Below are positions 45,695 through 53,689 of a DNA stretch of 60,553 nt, one piece after another. The number at the start of each line of letters is the position of its first letter. Position 1 is the stretch's first letter. The translations under genes were made by a program, and so were the position numbers. The DNA is from an uncultured Pseudomonadota bacterium (GTDB lineage Bacteria > Pseudomonadota > Alphaproteobacteria > Rs-D84). The stretch is from the NCBI GenBank assembly GCA_902774285.1, contig CACYHO010000003.1, positions 1 to 60,553 of the forward strand, given 5' to 3'. The notes beneath the pieces were generated by a model that worked only from the letters and a program-made list of their open reading frames with translations, was not told the DNA's origin and ran no database searches.

Positions 45695-47161
45695 ATGGCA
45701 GAAAACACAAATATATCTACAAACGAACTTGAGGCACGTTTGCAAAAGGTGGAAAACATCAAACAACGCGATGGTGTGGTTTGGAAAGATAAATTTGAAC
45801 GTTCTCATAAAATTTGTGAAGCACGCGAATTGGCGGATGATACACCTGTCGTGTTGGCTGGTCGTGTGACTGCTTTGCGTTGGTTGGGCAAATTGATGTT
45901 TGGCCGTATTTATGATATCGAAGGCGAAATTCAATTTTCTATGTCACGTGAAGAATTGGGTGAAGAAACATATAAGTTTATGAAGGCCAATGTCGATCTT
46001 GGTGATTTTATCGGTATTACTGGTACTCTTTATCATACAACAGCTGGTGAATTGACTGTTCGTGTTTCTAAATATGAGATCTTGGCCAAAGCTTTGCGTC
46101 CATTACCTGAAAAATTCCATGGTTTAACAGATATGGAAACACGTTATCGTCAAAGATACCTTGATATTATTTCAAATCCAGAAGCACGCAATGCATTACT
46201 TGGTCGTTTTCAAATGACACATAATTTGCGTGAATATATGAACAGAAATGGTTTCTTGGAAATCGAAACACCAATCATGCAAAATATCGCATCTGGTGCA
46301 GCTGCAAAGCCATTTACAACACATCACAATGCTTTGGACGCTGATTTTCAATTGCGTATTTCCCCAGAATTGTTTTTGAAACAAGCGATTGGTGCTGGTT
46401 TTGACCGCGTTTACGAAGTTGCAAAAGATTTCCGTAACGAAGGTATGGATGCAATGCATCTTCAAGAATTTACAATGATTGAATGGTATGCAGCATATTG
46501 GGATTACAAACGTAATATCGATTTTACATGGAATATGGTGCAAGAATTAATTCAAAAGGCACGTGGAACTTTGCAAATTGAATACCAGGGCACTATGTTG
46601 GATTTCAGTAAATATGAAATGATAGATTATACTGCGAAAATGAATGAATTGTTCGGCTGCAATATACTGGAATTTGACGATGTTGATAAATTGCGTAACC
46701 AATTGGTCGAACAAGGCATGTTCCCAGCAGGCGAATTGGATGATTTGAAATCAATTCCAACATTGGTTGATTATGTTTATAAACGTAAAATCAGAAATCA
46801 AATTGTTCAACCTGCATTCTTGTATAACTATCCGACATATATGGTTCCGTTGGCGCGCCATAATGATGAAGACGATCGCAGATTGGATATGTATCAATTA
46901 TTGGTCGCTGGTGGCGAATTATGCAAGGGTTATTCTGAATTGGTAAACCCAATACAACAATTGGCGGCTTTCGAAGAACAGGCAAAGAATATTGCTGGTG
47001 GCGAAGAAGAAGCCTTTAACCCAGATAACGATTTTGTTCGTGCTATGGAACACGGCTTTCCACCAATTTCTGGTGTTGGTATGGGTATTGATCGTTTGGC
47101 AATGATTGTGTTCAATCAACCAACAGCACGTGATGTTATATTGTTCCCAATAATGAAGTAA
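45695..47161 (+). CDS. lysS: Lysyl-tRNA synthetase, class II
   Basis: This 488-aa enzyme has an N-terminal OB fold (VVLAGRVTALRWLGKLMFGRIYDIEGEIQ), then class II motif 1 (FLEIETPIMQ), motif 2 (FRNEGMDAMHLQEFTMIEWYAAY) and motif 3 (GVGMGIDRLAMIVFNQ), with RYRQRYLDI and GAAAKPF typical of LysRS. It is directly followed by the RelA/SpoT-like gene, 10 nt downstream. Confidence 0.96.
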   Translation: MAENTNISTNELEARLQKVENIKQRDGVVWKDKFERSHKICEARELADDTPVVLAGRVTALRWLGKLMFGRIYDIEGEIQFSMSREELGEETYKFMKANVDLGDFIGITGTLYHTTAGELTVRVSKYEILAKALRPLPEKFHGLTDMETRYRQRYLDIISNPEARNALLGRFQMTHNLREYMNRNGFLEIETPIMQNIASGAAAKPFTTHHNALDADFQLRISPELFLKQAIGAGFDRVYEVAKDFRNEGMDAMHLQEFTMIEWYAAYWDYKRNIDFTWNMVQELIQKARGTLQIEYQGTMLDFSKYEMIDYTAKMNELFGCNILEFDDVDKLRNQLVEQGMFPAGELDDLKSIPTLVDYVYKRKIRNQIVQPAFLYNYPTYMVPLARHNDEDDRRLDMYQLLVAGGELCKGYSELVNPIQQLAAFEEQAKNIAGGEEEAFNPDNDFVRAMEHGFPPISGVGMGIDRLAMIVFNQPTARDVILFPIMK

Positions 47162-47171
47162 AGGATAATTT

Positions 47172-48566
47172 ATGCCTGGTAATAATACCAAAGATGTTTT
47201 TCTGGAAACAAAATTACACGATAACAAGAATCTGGAAATCATAGACGAAGCTTTTGAATCAGGTCGTATAGATGAAGCGACACATGAATATTTGACAAAT
47301 CTTTACACAAATTCTATGGATTTGTTCAGGGAAGTGTTTTTAACAATTGGTAAGTGTTTTGGTGCACCTAAAGCTGCTGTGCATAAATATGATTATGATA
47401 CAGACACTGCGATAAACGAACCAATAACAATATCGTACATTCATCCAATGGAACCTTATTTGGTAAATCATCGTTTGGATGCAGATCCAATGCGTAATCA
47501 ATTTTTTGTGTCGACAAAAGGCCATCAAATTGATTTGGCTGTGTCATCAATTGTTACAGTAATTGTTGCTGCACAAAAAAGCATAAATCGTGCATTGGTT
47601 AAAATTACCGGAAAATATTATACAGATTATGTTAATGAAGTTGCTAATGCTGCTTATAATGTTATTGCTGCAAAAACAGGGCGTAACGCATCGGCCAAGG
47701 CGATATCAGATAAAATACATGAAACATTTTCAAAATCTTTTATAACTGACGCATCAAGTACGGTTTTGGGAATAATCGGATCGGTGCACCAAGAAATATC
47801 TGCGCAACTGGTTCGCGAATTGGATAAAATAGAAACACCGTATGAAAGATTGCAAGATGTTTGGCGTATAAAATGTTTATTTGATATGGTACCTCAGGCT
47901 CGCACTTTTATCGAACGCGTTTCAAAAATGTGGCCAGAAAAAATAATTGATATCCGTGACAGATTTTTTGACATAACAAATCCGCGTGGTTATCGTGATG
48001 CTAAATTGGTTTTAAATATTGGCCAGGGCGATAAAGTTGTTCCAATGGAAATAATATGCCAAGTAAGAACATTTTTCGAATTTGAACACCAAACACATGG
48101 CGCTTATGAAAAATCTCGTAAGGGGGTCAAAGGCGCGACACAAATAGAAGCACAAACAGAAACACTGCACTTGGAAGGTGTGAAAAAATACAACGCCATG
48201 ATCTGTGAATGTGTTGAAGACTTATTTGACAGAGTGGGTTGGAATATTTTGTACAGTGGCGGTGACGATGATATGTTGTTTGATGGATTTCCGGTGTTAA
48301 CGACAATGTATTATCCACAAAAAATTACGGATATCATATTGGAAAAGGTTGATAATGCTGTGGAAAATGAAGTTTTCTTTGTTGAAAACGCACCAGCCAA
48401 ACTGACTAAAGACCAAGAAATCCGTATTTTCAGGTGGATGGCAAAATTTATATTGGTATCGGCAATGCCATATTCGTATGCAGATTGGTCTGTGCCAACT
48501 GACACAATGGCTGGTAAATTCTTTAATTTCATAATGAAAGAATTACAAAGATATTACAAAAAATAG
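47172..48566 (+). CDS. Diverged RelA/SpoT synthetase-fold protein (putative)
   Basis: This 464-aa protein has an all-helical first 220 residues. The region ~223-320 follows the alarmone-synthetase order: ERLQDVWRIKCLF (Asp229 and Arg232, as in D-x-x-G-I-R), IRDRFFDITNPRGYRDAKLVL (as in KDYI-x2-PK-x-NGYRSLH; GYR kept, SLH lost), PMEIICQVRT (as in VE-x-QIRT, with Glu two residues further from Gln) and FEFEHQTHGAYEKSRK (as in EH-x-x-YK). Family membership is inferred from this pattern. Altered catalytic positions mean (p)ppGpp synthesis is uncertain. It lies 10 nt after lysS, with AAGGATAAT as ribosome site. Confidence 0.5.
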   Translation: MPGNNTKDVFLETKLHDNKNLEIIDEAFESGRIDEATHEYLTNLYTNSMDLFREVFLTIGKCFGAPKAAVHKYDYDTDTAINEPITISYIHPMEPYLVNHRLDADPMRNQFFVSTKGHQIDLAVSSIVTVIVAAQKSINRALVKITGKYYTDYVNEVANAAYNVIAAKTGRNASAKAISDKIHETFSKSFITDASSTVLGIIGSVHQEISAQLVRELDKIETPYERLQDVWRIKCLFDMVPQARTFIERVSKMWPEKIIDIRDRFFDITNPRGYRDAKLVLNIGQGDKVVPMEIICQVRTFFEFEHQTHGAYEKSRKGVKGATQIEAQTETLHLEGVKKYNAMICECVEDLFDRVGWNILYSGGDDDMLFDGFPVLTTMYYPQKITDIILEKVDNAVENEVFFVENAPAKLTKDQEIRIFRWMAKFILVSAMPYSYADWSVPTDTMAGKFFNFIMKELQRYYKK

Positions 48567-48693
48567 TGTAAGGGGGATATGAATTCGTCCCCTTTGTTTT
48601 TTCTTGCGTTTTATTTGCCATTTAAGGTAAAATATAAACAGGTTGTTGAAAAGGTCTCCAACAGCCATTAACACTGCATAGAAAGGATTCATT

Positions 48694-49035
48694 ATGCGTC
48701 AAGGAAAGGTAAAATGGTATAACGGCAAGAAATGCTTTGGTTTTATTGCCCCAGACACACCAAACGAAGATGGAAATACAGATGATGTATTTGTTCATTC
48801 ATCAGCATTAAAGGCAGCAGATATTCGTTTCTTAAATGAAAATGATATCGTTGAATTTGAAGAAGAAGTTCGCAACGGTAAATTATCGGTAACAACTTTG
48901 AAATTGATTCAACGTGATGAAGAATCTGCAAAAAGATTTCAAGAACGTCGTGCGGAACGTCGCCGCGCACGTGAAGAACGCAAGGCCCACGAAGAAAAGA
49001 AAGAAAAACGTGGATTTGCTTTCTGGAAAAAATAA
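48694..49035 (+). CDS. Cold-shock-domain protein with basic coiled-coil tail
   Basis: This 113-aa protein has a CSD at the N-terminus (GKVKWYNGKKCFGFIAPD as RNP1-type, DDVFVHSSAL as RNP2-type). It then continues in an unusual 45-residue Arg/Glu/Lys helix (RRAERRRAREERKAHEEKKEK) and ends RGFAFWKK. The family binds single-stranded RNA or DNA; the tail should add non-specific RNA affinity. It has an AGAAAGGATT ribosome site and terminator, and is monocistronic. Confidence 0.9.
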   Translation: MRQGKVKWYNGKKCFGFIAPDTPNEDGNTDDVFVHSSALKAADIRFLNENDIVEFEEEVRNGKLSVTTLKLIQRDEESAKRFQERRAERRRAREERKAHEEKKEKRGFAFWKK

Positions 49036-49042
49036 ACAAATT

Positions 49043-49069
49043 AAAAACCACCCAATTGGGTGGTTTTTT
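49043..49069. terminator. Bidirectional terminator
   Basis: AAAAACCACCC-AATT-GGGTGGTTTTTT is a near-perfect inverted repeat between the csp-like gene and the convergent recombinase. Confidence 0.85.
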
Positions 49070-49985
49070 AATCGTCAGTTTGTGCCAACGGATGTGCGTG
49101 TTTATATGCATCCATAATTTCGGCCATATTAACTTTCGTGTATAATTGTGTTGTGGAAAGGGAAGAATGCCCCAATAATTCTTGCAGACTTCTTAAATCT
49201 GCACCGCCCGCCAATAACGCGGTTGCAAATGTATGACGCAATGCGTGTGGCGTCACATAATCTGGCAATTGTAAATAATGACGTAAATTTTCAACAACTT
49301 TTTCTGCCATACGCGGTGACATTGGTAATCCGCGAATACTGCGGAATAGTGGTTCGTCACCGTGTGTTCCGTACGGATTAATTTTCATATATTTTTCAAT
49401 TGCTGTATTTACAGCTGGTAACACCGGAACAATTCGCTCTTTGTTGCCTTTACCAACAATACGCAGTGAATTTGGATTGTTTGCAACATCAATATTTTTC
49501 AAAGACAACGCTTCGCTTATACGCAAACCGCATCCGAATATTAACACAACCAGCGCCCAATCGCGTGCTGCTATCCATGGTTCGTTTGAATCCAATGCGC
49601 GAATAGCATCATGCATATCTGAAACATCAGTTGTTTCTATTGCTTTGGATAACTTTCTTTCAACCTTTGGTGCTGAAATTAAATTTATGGCATCATTTTG
49701 AATGTTTTTATGACGCGCTAACCATTTGTAAAATGTCCGCAACGAAGACAATGCGCGAGCTGTTGATTTGTGTGTTAATTCGCGCTTTGCACGATCCGCC
49801 ATCCATGAACGAAAAGAAAAAGTATCGCATTTTGCAATATCGCTTAATTCTACATTGCCGTCATTAAATCGTGCAAAGAATTTGGTAAAATCATGAATGT
49901 CACTTTCGTATGCAGTTGCAGTATGCGTTGAATAATTTTTCGTATTCAACAAATAATCTACAAATTCAGCAATTACTTCATTCAT
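49068..49985 (-). CDS. xerC: Tyrosine recombinase XerC/XerD-like
   Basis: This 305-aa protein has a SAM-like core-binding domain (VDYLLNTKNYSTHTATAYESDIHDF). The catalytic domain has Arg in GCGLRISEAL, Lys in VGKGNKERIVPV, HALRHTFAT, LGHSSLSTTQLYT with the nucleophilic Tyr. Length and motifs fit chromosome dimer resolution. XerC versus XerD cannot be told safely. It is in a minus-strand pair with the SIMPL gene (4 bp overlap). Nothing points to a prophage. Confidence 0.88.
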   Translation of the reverse strand: MNEVIAEFVDYLLNTKNYSTHTATAYESDIHDFTKFFARFNDGNVELSDIAKCDTFSFRSWMADRAKRELTHKSTARALSSLRTFYKWLARHKNIQNDAINLISAPKVERKLSKAIETTDVSDMHDAIRALDSNEPWIAARDWALVVLIFGCGLRISEALSLKNIDVANNPNSLRIVGKGNKERIVPVLPAVNTAIEKYMKINPYGTHGDEPLFRSIRGLPMSPRMAEKVVENLRHYLQLPDYVTPHALRHTFATALLAGGADLRSLQELLGHSSLSTTQLYTKVNMAEIMDAYKHAHPLAQTDD

Positions 49986-50713
49986 TTTATTTCAAAAGTT
50001 GCGGATACAGTTACTGTTATTTCTGTGTCTTTGCCAACAATTGTGCCGCCGGCATCAAAAGCTTCTGCTGTCGCCATTTTTGCACCCATTAATCTATAAT
50101 TAGAATAGGGGCGTTCGTTATATGAAACATTGTCATAAGATACAGATAATAATTTTCCAGCTTTTAATCCGTTTGTTGCAACCAATGCGTTTGCGCGTGT
50201 GCGTGCATCTTCAACGGCAGCGCCCAAGCATTTTTCCAAGATAGGTTTCATTGTTTCGCTGCTTGTGAACATACGCAGATTTTCTGTGAAAACATCTTCT
50301 GTGCCCGCATATTTATTTAAAACAGATTCTATAATTTCTGGATTATTGGCGGAAACTTCCAATGCAATGCGTGTTTCTATGCCAAGATTTTCAGATTTTT
50401 GTAATTCGTGATTCCATTCTGTCTTTTCATACGAATTAAATTCTGTGGTTTGCATTTTTACATCGATGGTTTTCAAATAATCTGTAATGGCGGCCATCTT
50501 TTCAGTTGCCATTTTCATAGAAATGGCAGCATTTTTATCCAATGTTGTTACGCGTAATGTTATAGCGGTTCTGTCTTTTGGGGCAGATGTTAAACATTCT
50601 CCACTGACATTTATTTTTCTGATCTCAGTCGGTTTTTTTATCAAATCGAAAGCCAAAGATACAACTGCACCAAAACCAATAACTGATAAAATCCAGATTA
50701 TATATTTTTTCAT
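49982..50713 (-). CDS. SIMPL-domain (DUF541) periplasmic protein
   Basis: This 243-aa protein has an N-terminal signal/anchor (YIIWILSVIGFGAVVSLAFDLI) and the SIMPL pattern: INVSGECLTSAPKDRTAITLRVTTLDKNA, then the closing EAFDAGGTIVGKDTEITVTVSATFEI. The function of the family is unclear; members include a human kinase partner and bacterial stress proteins. It is coupled to xer by a 4-bp ATGA overlap and lies 20 bp behind trpS. Confidence 0.85.
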   Translation of the reverse strand: MKKYIIWILSVIGFGAVVSLAFDLIKKPTEIRKINVSGECLTSAPKDRTAITLRVTTLDKNAAISMKMATEKMAAITDYLKTIDVKMQTTEFNSYEKTEWNHELQKSENLGIETRIALEVSANNPEIIESVLNKYAGTEDVFTENLRMFTSSETMKPILEKCLGAAVEDARTRANALVATNGLKAGKLLSVSYDNVSYNERPYSNYRLMGAKMATAEAFDAGGTIVGKDTEITVTVSATFEIK

Positions 50714-50733
50714 TTCTCTCTCCTAAATCTTTT

Positions 50734-51729
50734 TTATCCCAACATTTTCTTTTTTACTTTTGCAATTGTTTTTGATGCAATAAATCCTGCTTTCTTTGCG
50801 CCATCTGCCAATATCGCATCAATTTCAGATTTATTTGCCATCAATCTTTCGTATTCAGCGCGTGGTTCTGACAACACAGAATCTATCTTTTCAAACAATA
50901 TAGTTTTTGCAGTGCCATATCCCATACCACCGTCTAAAAACTGTTTACGCAATGCCGCGGTTTCGGCATCTGTTGCAAAGCATTTGTAAATTTGAAATAT
51001 TGTAGATTCATCAGGATTTTTTGGTTCTTCTGGTGTTTTAGAATCAGTGATAATCCGCATAATTCTTTTCTTTAATTCGTTGCTTGGCGCAAAAAGAGGA
51101 ATAGTATTGTCATAAGATTTACTCATTTTACGGCCATCTAATCCCGGTACATAACCGCTGTCTTCGCTGATGACTGGTTCTGGTAATTTTAAAGTATTGC
51201 CGTAAGTATTATTAAAATAGCCGGCAATATCACGTGCGAATTCAACATGTTGCTTTTGATCTTTGCCCACTGGCACAATGTCAGAATTATAAAGCAAAAT
51301 ATCTGCCGCCATTAACACAGGGTAAGTGTACAAACCCATATTCACGCCCGCATCAACATCTTCGCCAGCTTCCACATTTTTCTCAACACGCGCCTTGTAA
51401 GAATGTGCGCGGTTCATTAGTCCTTTTGGTGTGACATTCATTAAAAATTCAGACATTTTATAGATTTCATCAATATCAGATTGACGGAAAAATGCGGTGT
51501 TTTCCAGATTTAATCCCATTGCAATCATCGATGCAGCGATTTCATAAGTGTGTTGTTTGATTTTCTTGGCATCTTTTTCCGCATTCAATGCATGTAAATC
51601 CGCAATAAACATAATTGTTTTGTGATTTTGCGACATTTCTATTAAAGTTTTCAGAGCCCCCAAATAGTTTCCAATATGTGGGGAACCTGTTGGTTGAATA
51701 CCTGTTAAAACAATTTTATCTTCTGCCAT
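50734..51729 (-). CDS. trpS: Tryptophanyl-tRNA synthetase
   Basis: This 331-aa class I synthetase has TGIQPTGSPHIGNYLGAL (HIGH-like HIGN), FIADLHALN, TYPVLMAADILLY, VPVGKDQKQHVE, and KMSKS (GRKMSKSYDN). Normal length. It is first in the trpS-SIMPL-xer run on the minus strand. Confidence 0.96.
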   Translation of the reverse strand: MAEDKIVLTGIQPTGSPHIGNYLGALKTLIEMSQNHKTIMFIADLHALNAEKDAKKIKQHTYEIAASMIAMGLNLENTAFFRQSDIDEIYKMSEFLMNVTPKGLMNRAHSYKARVEKNVEAGEDVDAGVNMGLYTYPVLMAADILLYNSDIVPVGKDQKQHVEFARDIAGYFNNTYGNTLKLPEPVISEDSGYVPGLDGRKMSKSYDNTIPLFAPSNELKKRIMRIITDSKTPEEPKNPDESTIFQIYKCFATDAETAALRKQFLDGGMGYGTAKTILFEKIDSVLSEPRAEYERLMANKSEIDAILADGAKKAGFIASKTIAKVKKKMLG

Positions 51730-51782
51730 ATTTTTTACCTTTTTATCAGATGAATTATATCAAATTTATGTTTTGAAAGCAA

Positions 51783-51812
51783 TAAAAAATCCCGCATAAA
51801 CGCGGGATTTTA
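51783..51812 (-). terminator. Terminator of rpsD
   Basis: On the minus strand AAATCCCGCG-TTTAT-GCGGGATTTTTT. Confidence 0.85.
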
Positions 51813-51830
51813 AACCAATCGCGTTTATTA

Positions 51831-52463
51831 TTAACGTGAATAGAATTCGACGACCAATTCTGGTTGCATTTGAACAGGGTATGGAACATCTTCAAATGCT
51901 GGAACACGAGTAAATGTCGCAGTAAAGTTTGCGCTGTCTACTGTGATATAGTCTGGGAAGTTGCGTTCGCCAGATTCCAAAGCCAATACAACCAATGGCA
52001 TTTGTTTTGCTTTTTCACTTACTGTGATAACATCACCTGGATTTACACGATAAGAAGCGATTTTAACGCGTTTGCCATTAACATAAATATGACCGTGGCT
52101 TACCAATTGACGTGCAGAGAACACTGTTGGTGCCAATTTTGAACGATATACAACTGCGTCCAAACGTCTTTCCAACAAGCCAATCAAGTTTTCAGGTGCG
52201 TCACCTTTCATATTTTCAGCTTCTGCATAGTAAGCATGGAATTTCTTTTCGCCAATATTACCATAATAACCCTTTAAAGTCTGTTTTGCGCGCATCTGTT
52301 TTGCGTAATCAGACGAAGAAGCCCCACGGGATGTTGGACCATGTTGTCCTGGTTTATATTTGCGTTTGTTAAATGGAGATTTAGCCTGACCCCAAAGGTT
52401 AACACCCAATGAACGGCCGATTTTTAATTTACGTGTGCTACGTTTTGCACCAGCTCTTGCCAT
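51831..52463 (-). CDS. rpsD: Ribosomal protein S4
   Basis: This 210-aa protein is a 30S assembly initiator. Typical segments are KYKPGQHGPTSRG, QMRAKQTLKGYYGNIGEKKFHAYY, LERRLDAVVYRSKLAPTVFSARQLVSHGHIYVNGKRV (S4 RNA-binding domain) and PGDVITVSEKAKQ. ATG 52463 (MARAG) has AAAAGGAAAA before it; the in-frame ATG upstream is rejected. The zinc-binding Cys seen in some S4 proteins are absent. Confidence 0.96.
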   Translation of the reverse strand: MARAGAKRSTRKLKIGRSLGVNLWGQAKSPFNKRKYKPGQHGPTSRGASSSDYAKQMRAKQTLKGYYGNIGEKKFHAYYAEAENMKGDAPENLIGLLERRLDAVVYRSKLAPTVFSARQLVSHGHIYVNGKRVKIASYRVNPGDVITVSEKAKQMPLVVLALESGERNFPDYITVDSANFTATFTRVPAFEDVPYPVQMQPELVVEFYSR

Positions 52464-52613
52464 AATATTTTTCCTTTTAGTTTTTGGTTTTTCTTGTGCC
52501 GAACATTTCACAGAATCCTTATTTCAAATGGGACCAAAAGACACCATTGATTAATCAGCTCTGGTTATTCAGCGATACGCATTTTATAGTGTTTTTTTCG
52601 AAAAATCAAGTTT

Positions 52614-53417
52614 TTATTGTGTATTTTGTTGATTTTTCAATATAAAATGTACAGGAATATTCCCACGGTAAATCGCTATCAATGTGTCGTTCAATTGTGG
52701 GTTCGTAATCATGTTATGTTCAATGATGGAAATTACCTGTTGTAAAATCTCGTTACACTGGGTCAAAACCTTGGCTTCGTTTTTTGGCATTAATTCGTGT
52801 AATTTTGCTGAAAATTGTACAGCCAAATCCTGAATTTCACGCACATCATTTTCCGACATGTTTGCAATCAATAATGCGCTTATAACGCGTGACATTTCTG
52901 GATTGCAAGCCCGAAGAACCTTTTCGTCTAAATCTGGGTATGTTTCGTGCAACATATCAAACAATCGAACAGATATGCGTTTATAGCAATTTGCAATCGC
53001 ATTTTCTTTATTCGCTTGGTTTAATGATGCGGCAACTAAAAAACCAGAACCACAACCAACCAGAACACCCAACGCAGCAAATAATGCAATTGCGATATTT
53101 TTGTGGTTTTGAATTGTTTTGTTGTGTTGCAATATACCATGTGAAACAATCGGTGTTAATATTATGCCTGCCACAGCAAAGATAACAATAATTGTATGAT
53201 CAAAATTTGAGAATAATTTTGCTGTATTACGCAAAGAATCTGCGTATTTTTTATCGTTTGCCGTATATGTAGGAACAAAATCTTTATTTTGTACCAATTG
53301 TGTTATAAAAGCATTACGATCAGGATCGTTTTTATCTGATTTGTGAATGGGAAACCCAAAATCATTATCGCGTCTGAATTGTGATTTTAATTTCTGTGTT
53401 TTCTTTTTTTGGTACAT
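52614..53417 (-). CDS. Hypothetical two-TM protein with helical C-terminal domain
   Basis: This 267-aa protein is unrecognised. A basic polar start of about 75 residues is followed by a TM (TIIVIFAVAGIILTPIVSHGIL), a short loop, a TM (IAIALFAALGVLVGCGSGFLVAASL), and about 150 residues of helix with TYPDL, SENDVREI, EILQQVISII, NPQLNDTLIAIYRG. The order resembles the C-terminal part of the protein at 17519-18100. It is monocistronic. Confidence 0.6.
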   Translation of the reverse strand: MYQKKKTQKLKSQFRRDNDFGFPIHKSDKNDPDRNAFITQLVQNKDFVPTYTANDKKYADSLRNTAKLFSNFDHTIIVIFAVAGIILTPIVSHGILQHNKTIQNHKNIAIALFAALGVLVGCGSGFLVAASLNQANKENAIANCYKRISVRLFDMLHETYPDLDEKVLRACNPEMSRVISALLIANMSENDVREIQDLAVQFSAKLHELMPKNEAKVLTQCNEILQQVISIIEHNMITNPQLNDTLIAIYRGNIPVHFILKNQQNTQ

Positions 53418-53491
53418 AATTTGACCTGTTTATTATCTGTGTTTGAAAACTTAACACAAGAACCTCCATTGTCAAGAAATATTCAAATATC

Positions 53492-53520
53492 TTGATTTTA
53501 AGTCTTTTTTGCGGTATTAT
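53492..53520 (+). promoter_or_regulatory. Promoter of rnj
   Basis: TTGATT (53492-53497), a 17-bp spacer and TATTAT (53515-53520). The resulting 5' leader is about 160 nt. Confidence 0.6.
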
Positions 53521-53544
53521 GTGCGTGTGATACAAGATTTGGAC

Positions 53545-53665
53545 ATTATCAATATGTCTTTATTTGTCCCAAAAACATTCGGGACGCCAAAAAACCGCAC
53601 ACCCATAGATTCACTACAAATAAAGATCTGTCTTTATTGGCAATGGATTCGCGGGTGTGCAAAAG
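53545..53665 (+). promoter_or_regulatory. Structured 5' leader of rnj
   Basis: The leader can form three hairpins: GACAT/ATGTC (~53549-53566), GTCCC/GGGAC (53566-53584), and a long one with base GCACACCC/GGGTGTGC (~53597-53660) and tip AAATAAAGA-TCTG-TCTTTATT. There is no ORF. RNase mRNAs often carry such leaders for self-control, so autoregulation by RNase J is a reasonable guess. Confidence 0.45.
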
Positions 53666-53689
53666 TTAAACACTAAAAAAGGATTTTAA

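Noticed and set aside
49068..49985. Prophage or integrative element integrase
   Set aside because: The recombinase has the Xer length and motifs, sits beside housekeeping genes and has no phage genes or att repeats near it.
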